From Pseudomonadota bacterium (GTDB taxonomy: Bacteria > Pseudomonadota > Alphaproteobacteria > Rhizobiales > Xanthobacteraceae), in assembly GCA_023434095.1 (NCBI GenBank), contig JAEYTJ010000365.1, positions 1 through 12,793 on the forward strand: 12,793 nucleotides of DNA, read 5' to 3'. Below, one piece after another: positions 1-7,184 of this stretch. The position numbers were made by a program, and so were the translations under genes. The notes under the pieces are model-generated. The model saw nothing but the letters and a program-made list of their open reading frames with translations. It was not told the DNA's origin and made no database searches. Position 1 is the stretch's first letter, and each line of letters begins with the position of its first letter.

Positions 1-432
1 CTCAGCTTCGACCTCTGCATCTTCCACAACCAGATGCGCGAGACGATCGAGCTGGTCGAGCAGTGCCCGGAGGTGAGCTTCATGCTCGACCACATCGGCA
101 AGCCGGGCATCCGCGACGGGCTCACCCAGCCCTGGCGGAGCGAGATGCGCGAGCTGGCGGCGTTCCCCAACGTCACCTGCAAGATCTCCGGCGTCGTCAC
201 CGAGGCGGATCACGACAACTGGACCTACGACCAGGTGGCGCCCTACGTCGCCCATTCGATCGAGACCTTCGGCTTCGACCGCGTCGCCTTCGGCGGAGAC
301 TGGCCGGTGTCGGAGCTCGCGACCCGCTATGCCGACTGGGTGGCGGTCGTCGACCGCGTCATCGAGGGCGCGAGCAAGGACGAGATCCGGAAGCTCTATC
401 GCGACAACGCGATCCGCTTCTACCGCATGTGA
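1..432 (+). CDS. Amidohydrolase-2 family protein (lactonase-like), C-terminal part
   Basis: The reading frame is open from the first base, so only the last 143 residues are present and the start lies upstream. The fragment fits the COG3618 amidohydrolase-2 group of TIM-barrel metal hydrolases, which includes L-fuconolactonase and L-rhamnonolactonase types that open sugar lactones in the cytoplasm. Visible family landmarks are LDHIGKP at about fragment residues 29-35, the KISG strand at about 61-64, and FGGDWPV at about 97-103, whose Asp is the expected last catalytic or metal-binding residue (the usual form is GSDWP). The C-terminus, with NAIRFYRM, is the normal end of the family. The substrate cannot be read from this fragment. 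A GC-rich perfect palindrome lies 23 nt after the stop. The next gene, kup, is functionally unrelated and probably separately transcribed. Confidence 0.85.
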   Translation, partial: LSFDLCIFHNQMRETIELVEQCPEVSFMLDHIGKPGIRDGLTQPWRSEMRELAAFPNVTCKISGVVTEADHDNWTYDQVAPYVAHSIETFGFDRVAFGGDWPVSELATRYADWVAVVDRVIEGASKDEIRKLYRDNAIRFYRM

Positions 433-454
433 CGAGCGCCAGGCGTGGGCCCGT

Positions 455-470
455 CCCGCCCCGGGGCGGG
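455..470. terminator. GC-rich palindrome after the amidohydrolase gene
   Basis: CCCGCCCC at 455-462 is followed directly by its perfect complement GGGGCGGG at 463-470, and flanking GGGCCC runs could extend or rearrange the fold. It lies 23 nt after the amidohydrolase stop and about 100 nt before kup. No T-run follows, so it is not a textbook intrinsic terminator. It may act with Rho or simply be a GC-rich hairpin. Confidence 0.35.
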
Positions 471-492
471 CCCGCGCGGCCGATTCCGACGC

Positions 493-546
493 CTAGTGAC
501 TCCATGCACGGGGAGTGCTAGACGGGCGGCGCTGCAGATATTGCAG
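493..546. promoter_or_regulatory. Two inverted repeats upstream of kup
   Basis: Two dyads lie in the kup leader. The first is CTAG (493-496) and ACTCC (499-503), answered by GGAGT (512-516) and CTAG (518-521), around an 8-nt centre. The second is CTGCA (532-536) and TGCAG (542-546), separated by GATAT. No clear -35/-10 pair was found. They could be a protein operator or an RNA leader structure. The second dyad covers the GTG at 546, which argues for translation from the ATG at 570. Confidence 0.35.
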
Positions 547-569
547 TGCAACAAGCGGTTCCAAACATC

Positions 570-2489
570 ATGGCCACTGCGCTGTCCGGCTCCTCGGGAG
601 CCGAGACACCGGCCAACGGGAACGTTCACACCCATCCCAAGACCGGTTTCTGGACCCTGGTCATCGGGTCCATCGGTGTCGTCTACGGCGACATCGGCAC
701 GAGCCCGCTTTACGCGTTTCGGGAGTCCGCGCTCGCCGCGGGCGACGGCGGCGTCAGCGAGGCGGAGATCCTCGGGGTCCTCTCGCTCATCTTCTGGGCG
801 CTCATCCTCGTCGTGACCCTCAAATACGTCGTCCTCCTGATGCGGGCGGACAACCGGGGCGAGGGCGGCACGCTCGCGCTGATGGCGCTGGTCCAGCGGG
901 CCGTCGGCAAGGGGCGGGGCCTCGTCCTCCTGCTCGGCATCTTCGCGGCGGCCCTCTTCTACGGCGACGCGATGCTGACGCCGGCGCTGTCGGTGTTGTC
1001 CGCCGTCGAGGGTCTCGAGATCGCCGCGCCCGGCCTCTCCGCCTACGTGCTGCCGATCTCCGTGGTGATCCTCATCGCCCTGTTCCTCGTCCAGTTCCGG
1101 GGAACGGCGAACGTCGCCTTCTTCTTCGGGCCGATCACGTGCATCTGGTTCGTGGTCCTCGGCCTCCTCGGGGTCATCCAGATCGTCGGCAACCCGCAGG
1201 TCCTGGTCGCCCTCAATCCCCTCCATGCGCTCCTCTTCCTCGCCGAGCATGGCGCGATCGGGGTGGTGACGCTGGGCGCGGTCTTCCTCGCGGTGACCGG
1301 CGCCGAGGCGCTCTATGCCGACCTCGGGCATTTCGGCCGCCGGCCGATCCAGGTCGCCTGGATCTTCTTCGTCCTGCCGGCGCTGACCCTCAACTATTTC
1401 GGCCAGGGCGCGCTGGTGCTCGACCAGCCGGAGGCGATCTCCAGCCCCTTCTTCCACATGGCGCCGGACTGGGCCCGGCTTCCCCTCGTCGTCCTCGCGA
1501 CCGCAGCGACCGTCATCGCCAGCCAGGCGGTTATCACGGGCGCCTATTCGCTCAGCCGACAGGCGATCCAGCTCGGCCTCCTGCCGCGGCTCGAGATCCG
1601 GCACACCTCGGAAGCCAATCCCGGCCAGATCTACCTGCCGCGGATCAACACCATCCTCCTGCTCGGCGTCCTGCTCCTCGTCGGCCTCTTCCGCAGCTCG
1701 AGCGCGCTCGCCGGCGCCTATGGCATCGCCGTCAGCGGCACGATGGTGGTGACGGCGCTGCTCCTCTTCGTGGTGATCTGGCGCGTCTGGCGCTGGGGGG
1801 CGGTCGCGGCCGCGCTGATCGTCCTGCCGCTGCTCGTCGTCGACGTGACGTTCCTCGCCGCCAACCTCCTCAAGGTCGTCGATGGCGGCTGGTTCCCGCT
1901 GCTCCTCGCCGCGCTCCTGACGGTGGTGATGATCACCTGGCAGAAGGGCTCGAGGATCCTCTTCGAGAAGACACGGCGGATGGAGATGCCGCTCGGCGAC
2001 CTCGTCCGCCAGCTCGAATCGCGGCCGCCGCCGCGGGTGGCCGGCACCGCGGTCTTCCTCACCAGCGATCCGGACAGCACGCCGACCGCACTTCTCCACA
2101 GCCTCAAGCACTTCAAGGTGCTGCACGAGCGGAACGTCATCCTCACCGTGCAGACGGCGGACACGCCGCGCGTCAAGCCCGACCAGCGCGTGACCATCGA
2201 GTCGCTCAGCCGCACCTTCGCGCGGGTGACGATCCGCTACGGTTTCGCCGAGCAGCCGAACGTCCCGAAGGCGCTGGCGCTCGCCCGCCAGATCGGCTGG
2301 ACGTTCGACATCATGTCGACCTCCTTCTTCCTCTCCAGACGATCGCTCCGGCCCTCGCCGCAGGGCAGCATGCCGCTCTGGCAGGACCGGCTGTTCCTCC
2401 TCCTCTCCCGCAACGCCGACGACGCCTCCAGCTATTTCCGTATCCCCACCAATCGGGTAGTCGAGATCGGAACGCAGGTTGTGATCTAG
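570..2489 (+). CDS. kup: Kup-family low-affinity potassium uptake protein
   Basis: This is an integral inner-membrane K+/H+ symporter of the KUP/HAK/KT family. From the ATG at 570 it is 639 residues, the usual bacterial length. It begins with a short polar N-terminus, then the signature GVVYGDIGTSPLYA at about residues 37-50, YGDAMLTPALS and GAEALYADLGHFG, all conserved in Kup. About twelve hydrophobic segments run to about residue 440, followed by a cytoplasmic C-terminal domain with SSYFRIPTNRVVEIGTQV near the end. A GTG at 546 would add eight residues; I prefer 570 because 546 lies inside an inverted repeat, but neither start has a strong ribosome binding site. The methyltransferase gene follows after 32 nt in the same direction, so the two are probably co-transcribed. 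Potassium uptake under osmotic or acid conditions is the family role. Rhizobia often carry several kup copies, so the paralogue number is unknown. Confidence 0.95.
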   Translation: MATALSGSSGAETPANGNVHTHPKTGFWTLVIGSIGVVYGDIGTSPLYAFRESALAAGDGGVSEAEILGVLSLIFWALILVVTLKYVVLLMRADNRGEGGTLALMALVQRAVGKGRGLVLLLGIFAAALFYGDAMLTPALSVLSAVEGLEIAAPGLSAYVLPISVVILIALFLVQFRGTANVAFFFGPITCIWFVVLGLLGVIQIVGNPQVLVALNPLHALLFLAEHGAIGVVTLGAVFLAVTGAEALYADLGHFGRRPIQVAWIFFVLPALTLNYFGQGALVLDQPEAISSPFFHMAPDWARLPLVVLATAATVIASQAVITGAYSLSRQAIQLGLLPRLEIRHTSEANPGQIYLPRINTILLLGVLLLVGLFRSSSALAGAYGIAVSGTMVVTALLLFVVIWRVWRWGAVAAALIVLPLLVVDVTFLAANLLKVVDGGWFPLLLAALLTVVMITWQKGSRILFEKTRRMEMPLGDLVRQLESRPPPRVAGTAVFLTSDPDSTPTALLHSLKHFKVLHERNVILTVQTADTPRVKPDQRVTIESLSRTFARVTIRYGFAEQPNVPKALALARQIGWTFDIMSTSFFLSRRSLRPSPQGSMPLWQDRLFLLLSRNADDASSYFRIPTNRVVEIGTQVVI

Positions 2490-2521
2490 GTGGCGCGAGT
2501 CGCCGGGGAGTGGAGACGCGC

Positions 2522-3817
2522 ATGACACCGGGGGCACGCCTCGCGGCGGCGATTGAGGTGCTGGACGACATCGGCCGGCGGCATCGCCCGGTGGCCGAGG
2601 CGCTCAAGGACTGGGGCGTGTCGCACCGCTTCGCCGGCTCGAAGGACCGGTCGGCGATCGGCAACATCGTCTATGACGCCCTGCGCTGGCGCGCCTCGTC
2701 GGCCTGGGTGATGGAAGCCGACACGCCGCGGGCGCTCGTGCTCGCCGCCGTCGGCCGGCACTGGGGCCTCGGCAGCGACGGCCTCTCGGCGATGTTCGCC
2801 GACGACCGCCATGCTCCGGAGCCGCTGTCGGGCGCCGAGAAGGCGCTCGTCGACATGGCCAATCTCGACGCGGCGCCGGCCCATGTGCGGGCCGATGTGC
2901 CCGAATGGCTGGCCGACCGACTCGAGCGGAGCCTCGGCGCGGCCTGGGTGGCTGAAGGACAGGCGCTCGCACTCCGGCCGCCGCTCGACATCCGCGTCAA
3001 TCGACTGAAGGGCGACCGCGACAAGGCGGCGAAGGCGCTGGCCCAGTTCCATGCCGAGCCGACGCCGCTCGCTCCCGACGGTCTCCGCATCGCGCCGACC
3101 GCGGCCGACGGCCGCCACCCGAACGTCCAGGTCGAGCCGGCCTTCCAGAAGGGCCTGTTCGAGATCCAGGACGAAGGCAGCCAGCTGGCGTCGCTCCTCA
3201 GCGGCGCCAAGCCGGGCGAACAGATCCTCGACCTCTGCGCGGGGGCCGGCGGCAAGTCGCTGGCGATGGCGGCGGTGATGGAGAACAAGGGGCAGGTCTT
3301 CGCGACCGATTCCGACCGCTCCCGCCTCGCGCCGATCTTCGACCGCCTCAAGCGGGCAGGGACCCGGAACGTCCAGGTGAGGCCGGCGCGCTCGTCCCTC
3401 TCCGACCTCGAGGGCCACATGGACGCCGTCCTCCTCGACGTGCCGTGCACCGGCACGGGGACGTGGCGCCGCCGCCCGGACGCCAAGTGGCGGCTGACGG
3501 AGCGTGCCCTCGGCGAGCGGGTCGCCGAGCAGGCGGCGCTGCTCGACGCGGCGGTGGCCTATCTCAAGCCCGGCGGGCGCATCGTCTACGTCACCTGCTC
3601 GCTGCTGCCCGACGAGAACGGCGACCAGTTGCGGGCCTTCGTCGAGCGGCAGGCGGGGTTTCGCCTCCTGTCGCCGTCGGAGGTCGTCGCGGCCGCCCGC
3701 ATCCCGGAAGCGACCAGGGACGCGCTCGGGGTCGCTCTCGGCCCGGACGGCGTGCTCCTCACCCCGCATCGGACAGGGACCGACGGGTTCTTCGTCGGCG
3801 TCGTGGCCCGGGCCTGA
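2522..3817 (+). CDS. RsmB/NOP-family RNA (cytosine-5) methyltransferase
   Basis: The product is a 431-residue SAM-dependent methyltransferase of the RsmB/NOP2/Sun family, which makes m5C in RNA, usually 16S rRNA. The N-terminal ~150 residues are helical, in the position of the RsmB RNA-binding region, and I could not confirm a full NusB domain. The Rossmann domain shows motif I DLCAGAGGK (residues 237-245), motif IV DVPCTGTGTWRRRPD (306-320) with Cys309, and motif VI VTCSLLPDENG (357-367) with Cys359. In this family the motif VI Cys attacks cytosine C6 and the motif IV Cys releases the product, and both are present, so the enzyme should be active. The ATG has GGAGA five bases upstream. It follows kup by 32 nt. 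Rhizobiales often have two RsmB-like proteins, so the exact target base is uncertain. Confidence 0.9.
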   Translation: MTPGARLAAAIEVLDDIGRRHRPVAEALKDWGVSHRFAGSKDRSAIGNIVYDALRWRASSAWVMEADTPRALVLAAVGRHWGLGSDGLSAMFADDRHAPEPLSGAEKALVDMANLDAAPAHVRADVPEWLADRLERSLGAAWVAEGQALALRPPLDIRVNRLKGDRDKAAKALAQFHAEPTPLAPDGLRIAPTAADGRHPNVQVEPAFQKGLFEIQDEGSQLASLLSGAKPGEQILDLCAGAGGKSLAMAAVMENKGQVFATDSDRSRLAPIFDRLKRAGTRNVQVRPARSSLSDLEGHMDAVLLDVPCTGTGTWRRRPDAKWRLTERALGERVAEQAALLDAAVAYLKPGGRIVYVTCSLLPDENGDQLRAFVERQAGFRLLSPSEVVAAARIPEATRDALGVALGPDGVLLTPHRTGTDGFFVGVVARA

Positions 3818-3839
3818 CGCGCCCGCCAACGCGCCGTCA
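3815..3839. terminator. GC-rich hairpin between convergent genes
   Basis: TGACGCGC (3815-3822) pairs with GCG-C-CGTCA (3831-3839) with one bulged C and an 8-nt loop. It begins on the methyltransferase stop codon and sits in the 24-nt gap before the convergent membrane-protein gene. The position suits a shared terminator, but there is no T-run in either direction. Confidence 0.35.
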
Positions 3840-3841
3840 CC

Positions 3842-4276
3842 CTAGCGCGCGGGACGATGCATCCCCGCGCGGAGCGCGCGGGTCCAGGCGAAACCGACGC
3901 AGACGCTGACGATGGCGATCGCCACCGTCCCCACGAGGGGCGGCAGCGGAAGGCCGTCGTTGACGTAGAAGAGAACCAGCGCGGCGAGGGTGCCGGAGGC
4001 GAGGCCCGCCCCGAGGGCGAGGCTCCAGGACGCGCCGCCACGCCGGTCCGCGCGGGCGACGAAGATGCCGACGACGACGCCCGGCGGGACGCCGAGGGCG
4101 ATGGCGAAGATCATCACCACCGAAAACAGCTGCGCGGCGGGCACCTGCTCGCCGAAGAGGGCGAGCGCGAACACGAAGACCGCGAGCCCGCCGAAGAGGG
4201 GCGTCACCAGCGCCATGATCGCGATCGTCCGGATCGAGGTCGGTCCCTCGCCCGGCCCTGTGACGGCGTCGCTCAT
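3842..4276 (-). CDS. Small four-helix membrane protein of unknown function
   Basis: I do not recognise a named family. The 144-residue product has a polar N-terminus of about 16 residues, then four hydrophobic stretches at about 17-41, 50-74, 83-105 and 113-135, with an Arg-rich loop (ARADRRGG) at about 74-81 between helices 2 and 3 and a basic tail (RALRAGMHRPAR). By the positive-inside rule this loop and the tail would be cytoplasmic. There is no signal peptide cleavage site, no Cys cluster and no obvious catalytic residue. The ATG is supported by GGGAGA four bases upstream. It converges on the methyltransferase gene and diverges from gatC across a 179-nt region, so it is a single-gene transcript. 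Base use matches its neighbours and strong hydrophobicity in this frame supports a real gene over chance. Confidence 0.7.
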   Translation of the reverse strand: MSDAVTGPGEGPTSIRTIAIMALVTPLFGGLAVFVFALALFGEQVPAAQLFSVVMIFAIALGVPPGVVVGIFVARADRRGGASWSLALGAGLASGTLAALVLFYVNDGLPLPPLVGTVAIAIVSVCVGFAWTRALRAGMHRPAR

Positions 4277-4388
4277 TGCATCTCCCGCGAGGACACGCCC
4301 CGCGGTCGACGGGGCAGGGGCCGATCCTACGCGGCGCCGGGCTCGTGCGCATCATCGATCGCAAGTCGCGGAGTCCGTCCGCCGCGCG

Positions 4389-4417
4389 TTGCCCCTCGCG
4401 TTCCTGCGATGCTATAG
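4389..4417 (+). promoter_or_regulatory. Candidate sigma-70 promoter of gatCA
   Basis: TTGCCC (4389-4394) and CTATAG (4412-4417) are separated by 17 nt, which fits the alphaproteobacterial housekeeping pattern (TTGAC, 17, CTATA). The predicted start would be near 4424, giving a leader of about 32 nt before gatC. The rest of the 179-nt divergent region (4277-4455) holds nothing else I can name. Confidence 0.45.
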
Positions 4418-4455
4418 GCCGCGCGGGCGTTCATGGCCCCGGAAGCGGGACGGCA

Positions 4456-4743
4456 ATGGCGATCGACAAGGCAACGGTGGTGAAGGTGGCGCGGCTGGCG
4501 CGGATCGCGGTGAGCGACGACGAGGCGGAGGCGCTGCGCGGCGAGCTCAATACGATCCTCGGCTTCGTCGAGCAGCTGAACGAGGTCGACGTCGAGGGCA
4601 TCGCGCCGATGACCGCCGTCGTCCACGTGCCGCTCAAGGAGCGCGACGACGTCGTCACCGAAGGCGGCCAGGCCGGGAAGGTCCTCGCCAATGCGCCGGT
4701 CCACGAAGGACCGTTCTTCGCCGTGCCGAAAGTGGTGGAGTGA
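4456..4743 (+). CDS. gatC: Asp/Glu-tRNA amidotransferase subunit C
   Basis: This is the small stabilising subunit of the heterotrimeric GatCAB enzyme, which converts Asp-tRNA(Asn) and Glu-tRNA(Gln) to Asn-tRNA and Gln-tRNA in bacteria lacking AsnRS or GlnRS. The product has 95 residues, the usual size. It opens with the typical helix (VVKVARLARIAVSDDEAEAL), then the ILGFVEQLNEVDVEG helix and the MTAVVHVPLKERDDVV segment that wraps around GatA, ending in FFAVPKVVE as is standard. GGGA lies five bases before the ATG. The stop is 5 nt before the gatA start, so the two are translationally coupled. GatC has no catalytic site of its own. Confidence 0.96.
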   Translation: MAIDKATVVKVARLARIAVSDDEAEALRGELNTILGFVEQLNEVDVEGIAPMTAVVHVPLKERDDVVTEGGQAGKVLANAPVHEGPFFAVPKVVE

Positions 4744-4748
4744 GCGCC

Positions 4749-6227
4749 ATGACCGATCTCACCCGCCTCACTATCGCTGAGATCCGCGACGGGCTCGCCG
4801 CCGGCCGGTTCTCCGCCACCGAGCTGACGAGCGCCTATCTCGCCGCCATGGAAGCCGCACGCGCGCTCAACGCCTATATCGTCGAGACGCCCGAGAAGGC
4901 GCTGGCGATGGCCGCCGAATCCGACCGCCGCATCGCCGCCGGCGAGGCGCGCCCGCTCGAAGGCGTGCCGATCGGCGTCAAGGACCTGTTCTGCACCGAG
5001 GGCGTCCACAGCCAGGCGGCGAGCAATATCCTCAAGGGCTACGAGCCGGTCTACGAGTCGACCGTGACGGCCAACCTCTGGGCCGACGGCGCGGTGATGC
5101 TCGGCAAGCTCAACATGGACGAGTTCGCCATGGGCTCGTCCAACGAGACTTCCGCCTATGGCCCCGTCACCAACCCGTGGCGCTCGAAGGCCTCGAATGC
5201 GCCGCTGGTGCCGGGCGGCTCCTCGGGCGGCTCGGCGACGGCGGTCGCGGCGTTCCTCTGCGCCGGCGCGACGGCGACCGACACCGGCGGCTCGATCCGC
5301 CAGCCGGCGGCCTTCACCGGCACGGTCGGCGTCAAGCCGACCTACGGCCGCTGCTCGCGCTGGGGGATGATCGCCTTCGCCTCGTCCCTCGACCAGGCGG
5401 GTCCCATCGCCCGCGACGTCCGCGACGCCGCGATCATGTTGAAGTCGATGGCCTCGGTCGATCCCAAGGACACGACGTCGGTCGACCGTCCCGTGCCGTA
5501 CTTCGAGGCTGCACTCGGTCGCTCGCTGAAGGGCATGAAGGTCGGCATTCCGAAGGAATACCGCGTCGACGGCATGCCTGAGGAGATCGAGGCGCTCTGG
5601 CAGAAGGGCATCGCCTGGCTGAAGGATGCCGGCGCCGAAATCGTCGACATCTCCCTGCCGCACACGAAATACGCGCTGCCGGCCTACTATATCGTGGCGC
5701 CGGCCGAGGCGTCGTCGAACCTCGCCCGCTATGACGGCGTGCGCTACGGGCTGCGCGTGCCCGGCAAGGACATCGTCGAGATGTACGAGAACACGCGCGC
5801 TGCCGGCTTCGGCCGCGAGGTGAAGCGGCGCATCATGATCGGCACCTATGTGCTGTCGGCCGGCTATTACGACGCCTACTATCTGCAAGCACAGAAGGTA
5901 AGAAACCTTATCAAGCGCGACTTCGAGAAAGTGTTCGACGCGGGCGTCGACGTCATCCTGACGCCGGCCACGCCTTCGGCCGCCTTCGGCGTCGCAGACC
6001 AGGACATGGCTGCCGATCCGGTGAAGATGTACCTCAACGACATCTTCACGGTGACGGTGAACATGGCCGGACTGCCGGGGATCGCGGTGCCGGCCGGGCT
6101 CGACGCAAAGGGCCTGCCGCTCGGGCTGCAGCTCATCGGCAAGCCGTTCGAGGAGGAGACGCTGTTCCAGACCGGTCACGTGATCGAGCAGGCCGCCGGC
6201 CGGTTCGAGCCGGACAAATGGTGGTGA
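4749..6227 (+). CDS. gatA: Asp/Glu-tRNA amidotransferase subunit A
   Basis: This is the glutaminase subunit of GatCAB, which frees ammonia from glutamine and channels it to GatB. The 492-residue length is normal. The amidase-signature triad is complete: Lys78 in GVPIGVKDLF, Ser158 in PGGSSGGS and nucleophile Ser182 in DTGGSIRQPAAF, with the 24-residue Ser-Ser spacing seen in GatA and FAAH. GVKPTYGRCSRWGMIAFASSLDQAGP follows as in true GatA, and the C-terminus (EQAAGRFEPDKWW) is of rhizobial type. The ATG at 4749 has GGAG eight bases upstream inside the end of gatC. gatB does not follow here and must be elsewhere, which is common in this order. Leucine codons lean to CTC in the first half and to CTG in the last third. 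Confidence 0.97.
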   Translation: MTDLTRLTIAEIRDGLAAGRFSATELTSAYLAAMEAARALNAYIVETPEKALAMAAESDRRIAAGEARPLEGVPIGVKDLFCTEGVHSQAASNILKGYEPVYESTVTANLWADGAVMLGKLNMDEFAMGSSNETSAYGPVTNPWRSKASNAPLVPGGSSGGSATAVAAFLCAGATATDTGGSIRQPAAFTGTVGVKPTYGRCSRWGMIAFASSLDQAGPIARDVRDAAIMLKSMASVDPKDTTSVDRPVPYFEAALGRSLKGMKVGIPKEYRVDGMPEEIEALWQKGIAWLKDAGAEIVDISLPHTKYALPAYYIVAPAEASSNLARYDGVRYGLRVPGKDIVEMYENTRAAGFGREVKRRIMIGTYVLSAGYYDAYYLQAQKVRNLIKRDFEKVFDAGVDVILTPATPSAAFGVADQDMAADPVKMYLNDIFTVTVNMAGLPGIAVPAGLDAKGLPLGLQLIGKPFEEETLFQTGHVIEQAAGRFEPDKWW

Positions 6228-6330
6228 CGGGCGGGCTCCGCGCAGGGAAGCTGTAAGCGTCGGATTGCGCGCGTAGCCGGTTGTACGGCGGATAGAGTCT
6301 GATAGGTTCGGGAAGGCGGCGGAGTTCTTC

Positions 6331-7128
6331 TTGCTTTTCTATCTCTCCAAAATCTTCTGGTTCCTGGCGCAACCGCTCAATCTGGCGATCTTCCTGCTCG
6401 CCTTCTCGCTGCTGGTATCCTGGTTCCGCTGGAGGAAGCTCGGCGGCTTCACGGCGTTGCTCTCTTTCCTGATCCTCGCCGTGGCGTCCTGGACATCGCT
6501 TGGCGCGCTGATGCTGAACCCGCTGGAAGAGCGTTTCCAGCGGCCTCCCATGCCCGACAAGGTCGCCGGCATCATCGTGCTCGGCGGCGGACTCGAGGGT
6601 GCGATCAACCTGGCGCGCGGCGGCTACGACATAAACAGCGGCGGCGACCGCTACCTCGAAGCTGCAGTGCTGGCGCACCGCTATCCCGACGCCAAGATCG
6701 TGGTTTCCGGCGGCACCGGCACGATGGTGCTGGACGGCGAAGGGGATGCCGACACGGCGCCGAGGCTCTTCGAGGGACTGGGTATTGCGCGCAGCCGGCT
6801 GATCCTCGAGCCGGAATCGCGCAACACCTATGAGAATGTCGAGAATATCAGGAAGCTGGTGACGCCAGGCAAGGACGAGACCTGGCTGCTGGTGACATCG
6901 GCCTTCCACATGCCCCGCTCGGTCGGCCTGTTCCGCAAGGCGGCGTTTCCGGTGCTGCCCTGGCCGGTCGACTATCGTACGTCAGGCCAGGAAGGCATCG
7001 GCGTGATGCGCGACAATCCGGCGGATTCGCTGCAGACGACAACCATGGCGATCCGCGAATGGGCAGGGCTGGTGGCCTACAAGTTCGTCGGGCGGATCGA
7101 TTCCGTCTTTCCCGGCCCTAACAACTAG
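6331..7128 (+). CDS. YdcF/SanA-like DUF218 membrane protein
   Basis: The product is a 265-residue DUF218 (YdcF/SanA/ElyC-type) protein. Two hydrophobic segments, about residues 5-32 and 38-62, anchor it in the inner membrane, and the DUF218 domain runs from about 78 to 250. Its family landmarks are GIIVLGGG (80-87), GGDRYLEAAVLAHRYPDAKIVVSGG (about 104-128), ESRNTYEN (162-169) and LLVTSAFHMPRS (186-197). E. coli relatives ElyC and SanA affect envelope integrity and peptidoglycan precursor or lipid-carrier use. The biochemical activity is not settled, so a cell-envelope role is only inferred. Translation starts at TTG 6331, with GGAG at 6321-6324 giving a good spacing and no earlier in-frame ATG. 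It lies 103 nt after gatA and converges on the DUF599 gene. Confidence 0.88.
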   Translation: MLFYLSKIFWFLAQPLNLAIFLLAFSLLVSWFRWRKLGGFTALLSFLILAVASWTSLGALMLNPLEERFQRPPMPDKVAGIIVLGGGLEGAINLARGGYDINSGGDRYLEAAVLAHRYPDAKIVVSGGTGTMVLDGEGDADTAPRLFEGLGIARSRLILEPESRNTYENVENIRKLVTPGKDETWLLVTSAFHMPRSVGLFRKAAFPVLPWPVDYRTSGQEGIGVMRDNPADSLQTTTMAIREWAGLVAYKFVGRIDSVFPGPNN

Positions 7129-7140
7129 CTCCTGTTTGCC

Positions 7141-7183
7141 GCAATTCCGGACGGAAAACCGGGTTCCACTTTCCTGGAATTGC
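7141..7183. repeat. Compound hairpin, probable dispersed rhizobial repeat and shared terminator
   Basis: GCAATTCC (7141-7148) pairs with GGAATTGC (7176-7183). Inside, GGAAA (7153-7157) pairs with TTTCC (7170-7174) around a 12-nt loop, giving a two-part stem with an asymmetric internal loop. TTTA follows on the plus strand. The hairpin fills the 56-nt gap between the convergent ydcF-like and DUF599 genes, a natural place for a bidirectional terminator. From memory, near-identical elements containing ATTCCGGACGGAAAACCG and CCTGGAATTGCTTTA occur many times in Mesorhizobium and related genomes. That recollection was not checked by search. Confidence 0.65.
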
Positions 7184-7184
7184 T

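Noticed and set aside
433..569. c-di-AMP (ydaO-type) riboswitch before kup
   Set aside because: The region is too short and lacks the conserved sequence blocks, and that riboswitch is not expected in alphaproteobacteria.
515..2521. Long N-terminal extension of the methyltransferase frame through kup
   Set aside because: The extension is Arg/Pro-rich and overlaps kup in another frame. The methyltransferase begins at 2522 with a good ribosome binding site.
420..2537. 705-codon open frame on the minus strand opposite kup
   Set aside because: Its translation is an Arg/Asp/Glu/Pro-rich low-complexity string with no domain, as expected antisense to a high-GC gene. The Kup frame explains the region completely.
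4431..6179. 582-codon minus-strand frame opposite gatA
   Set aside because: It is an Arg- and His-rich antisense shadow; gatC and gatA are unambiguous on the other strand.
6228..6330. Promoter for the ydcF-like gene
   Set aside because: TTGTAC (6281) and TTGCGC (6265) have no convincing -10 at 16-18 nt, so no promoter is annotated. The rest of the 103 nt shows nothing beyond the ribosome binding site.
4743..6330. Complete gatCAB operon
   Set aside because: The gene after gatA is a DUF218 protein with no similarity to GatB, so only gatC and gatA are here.
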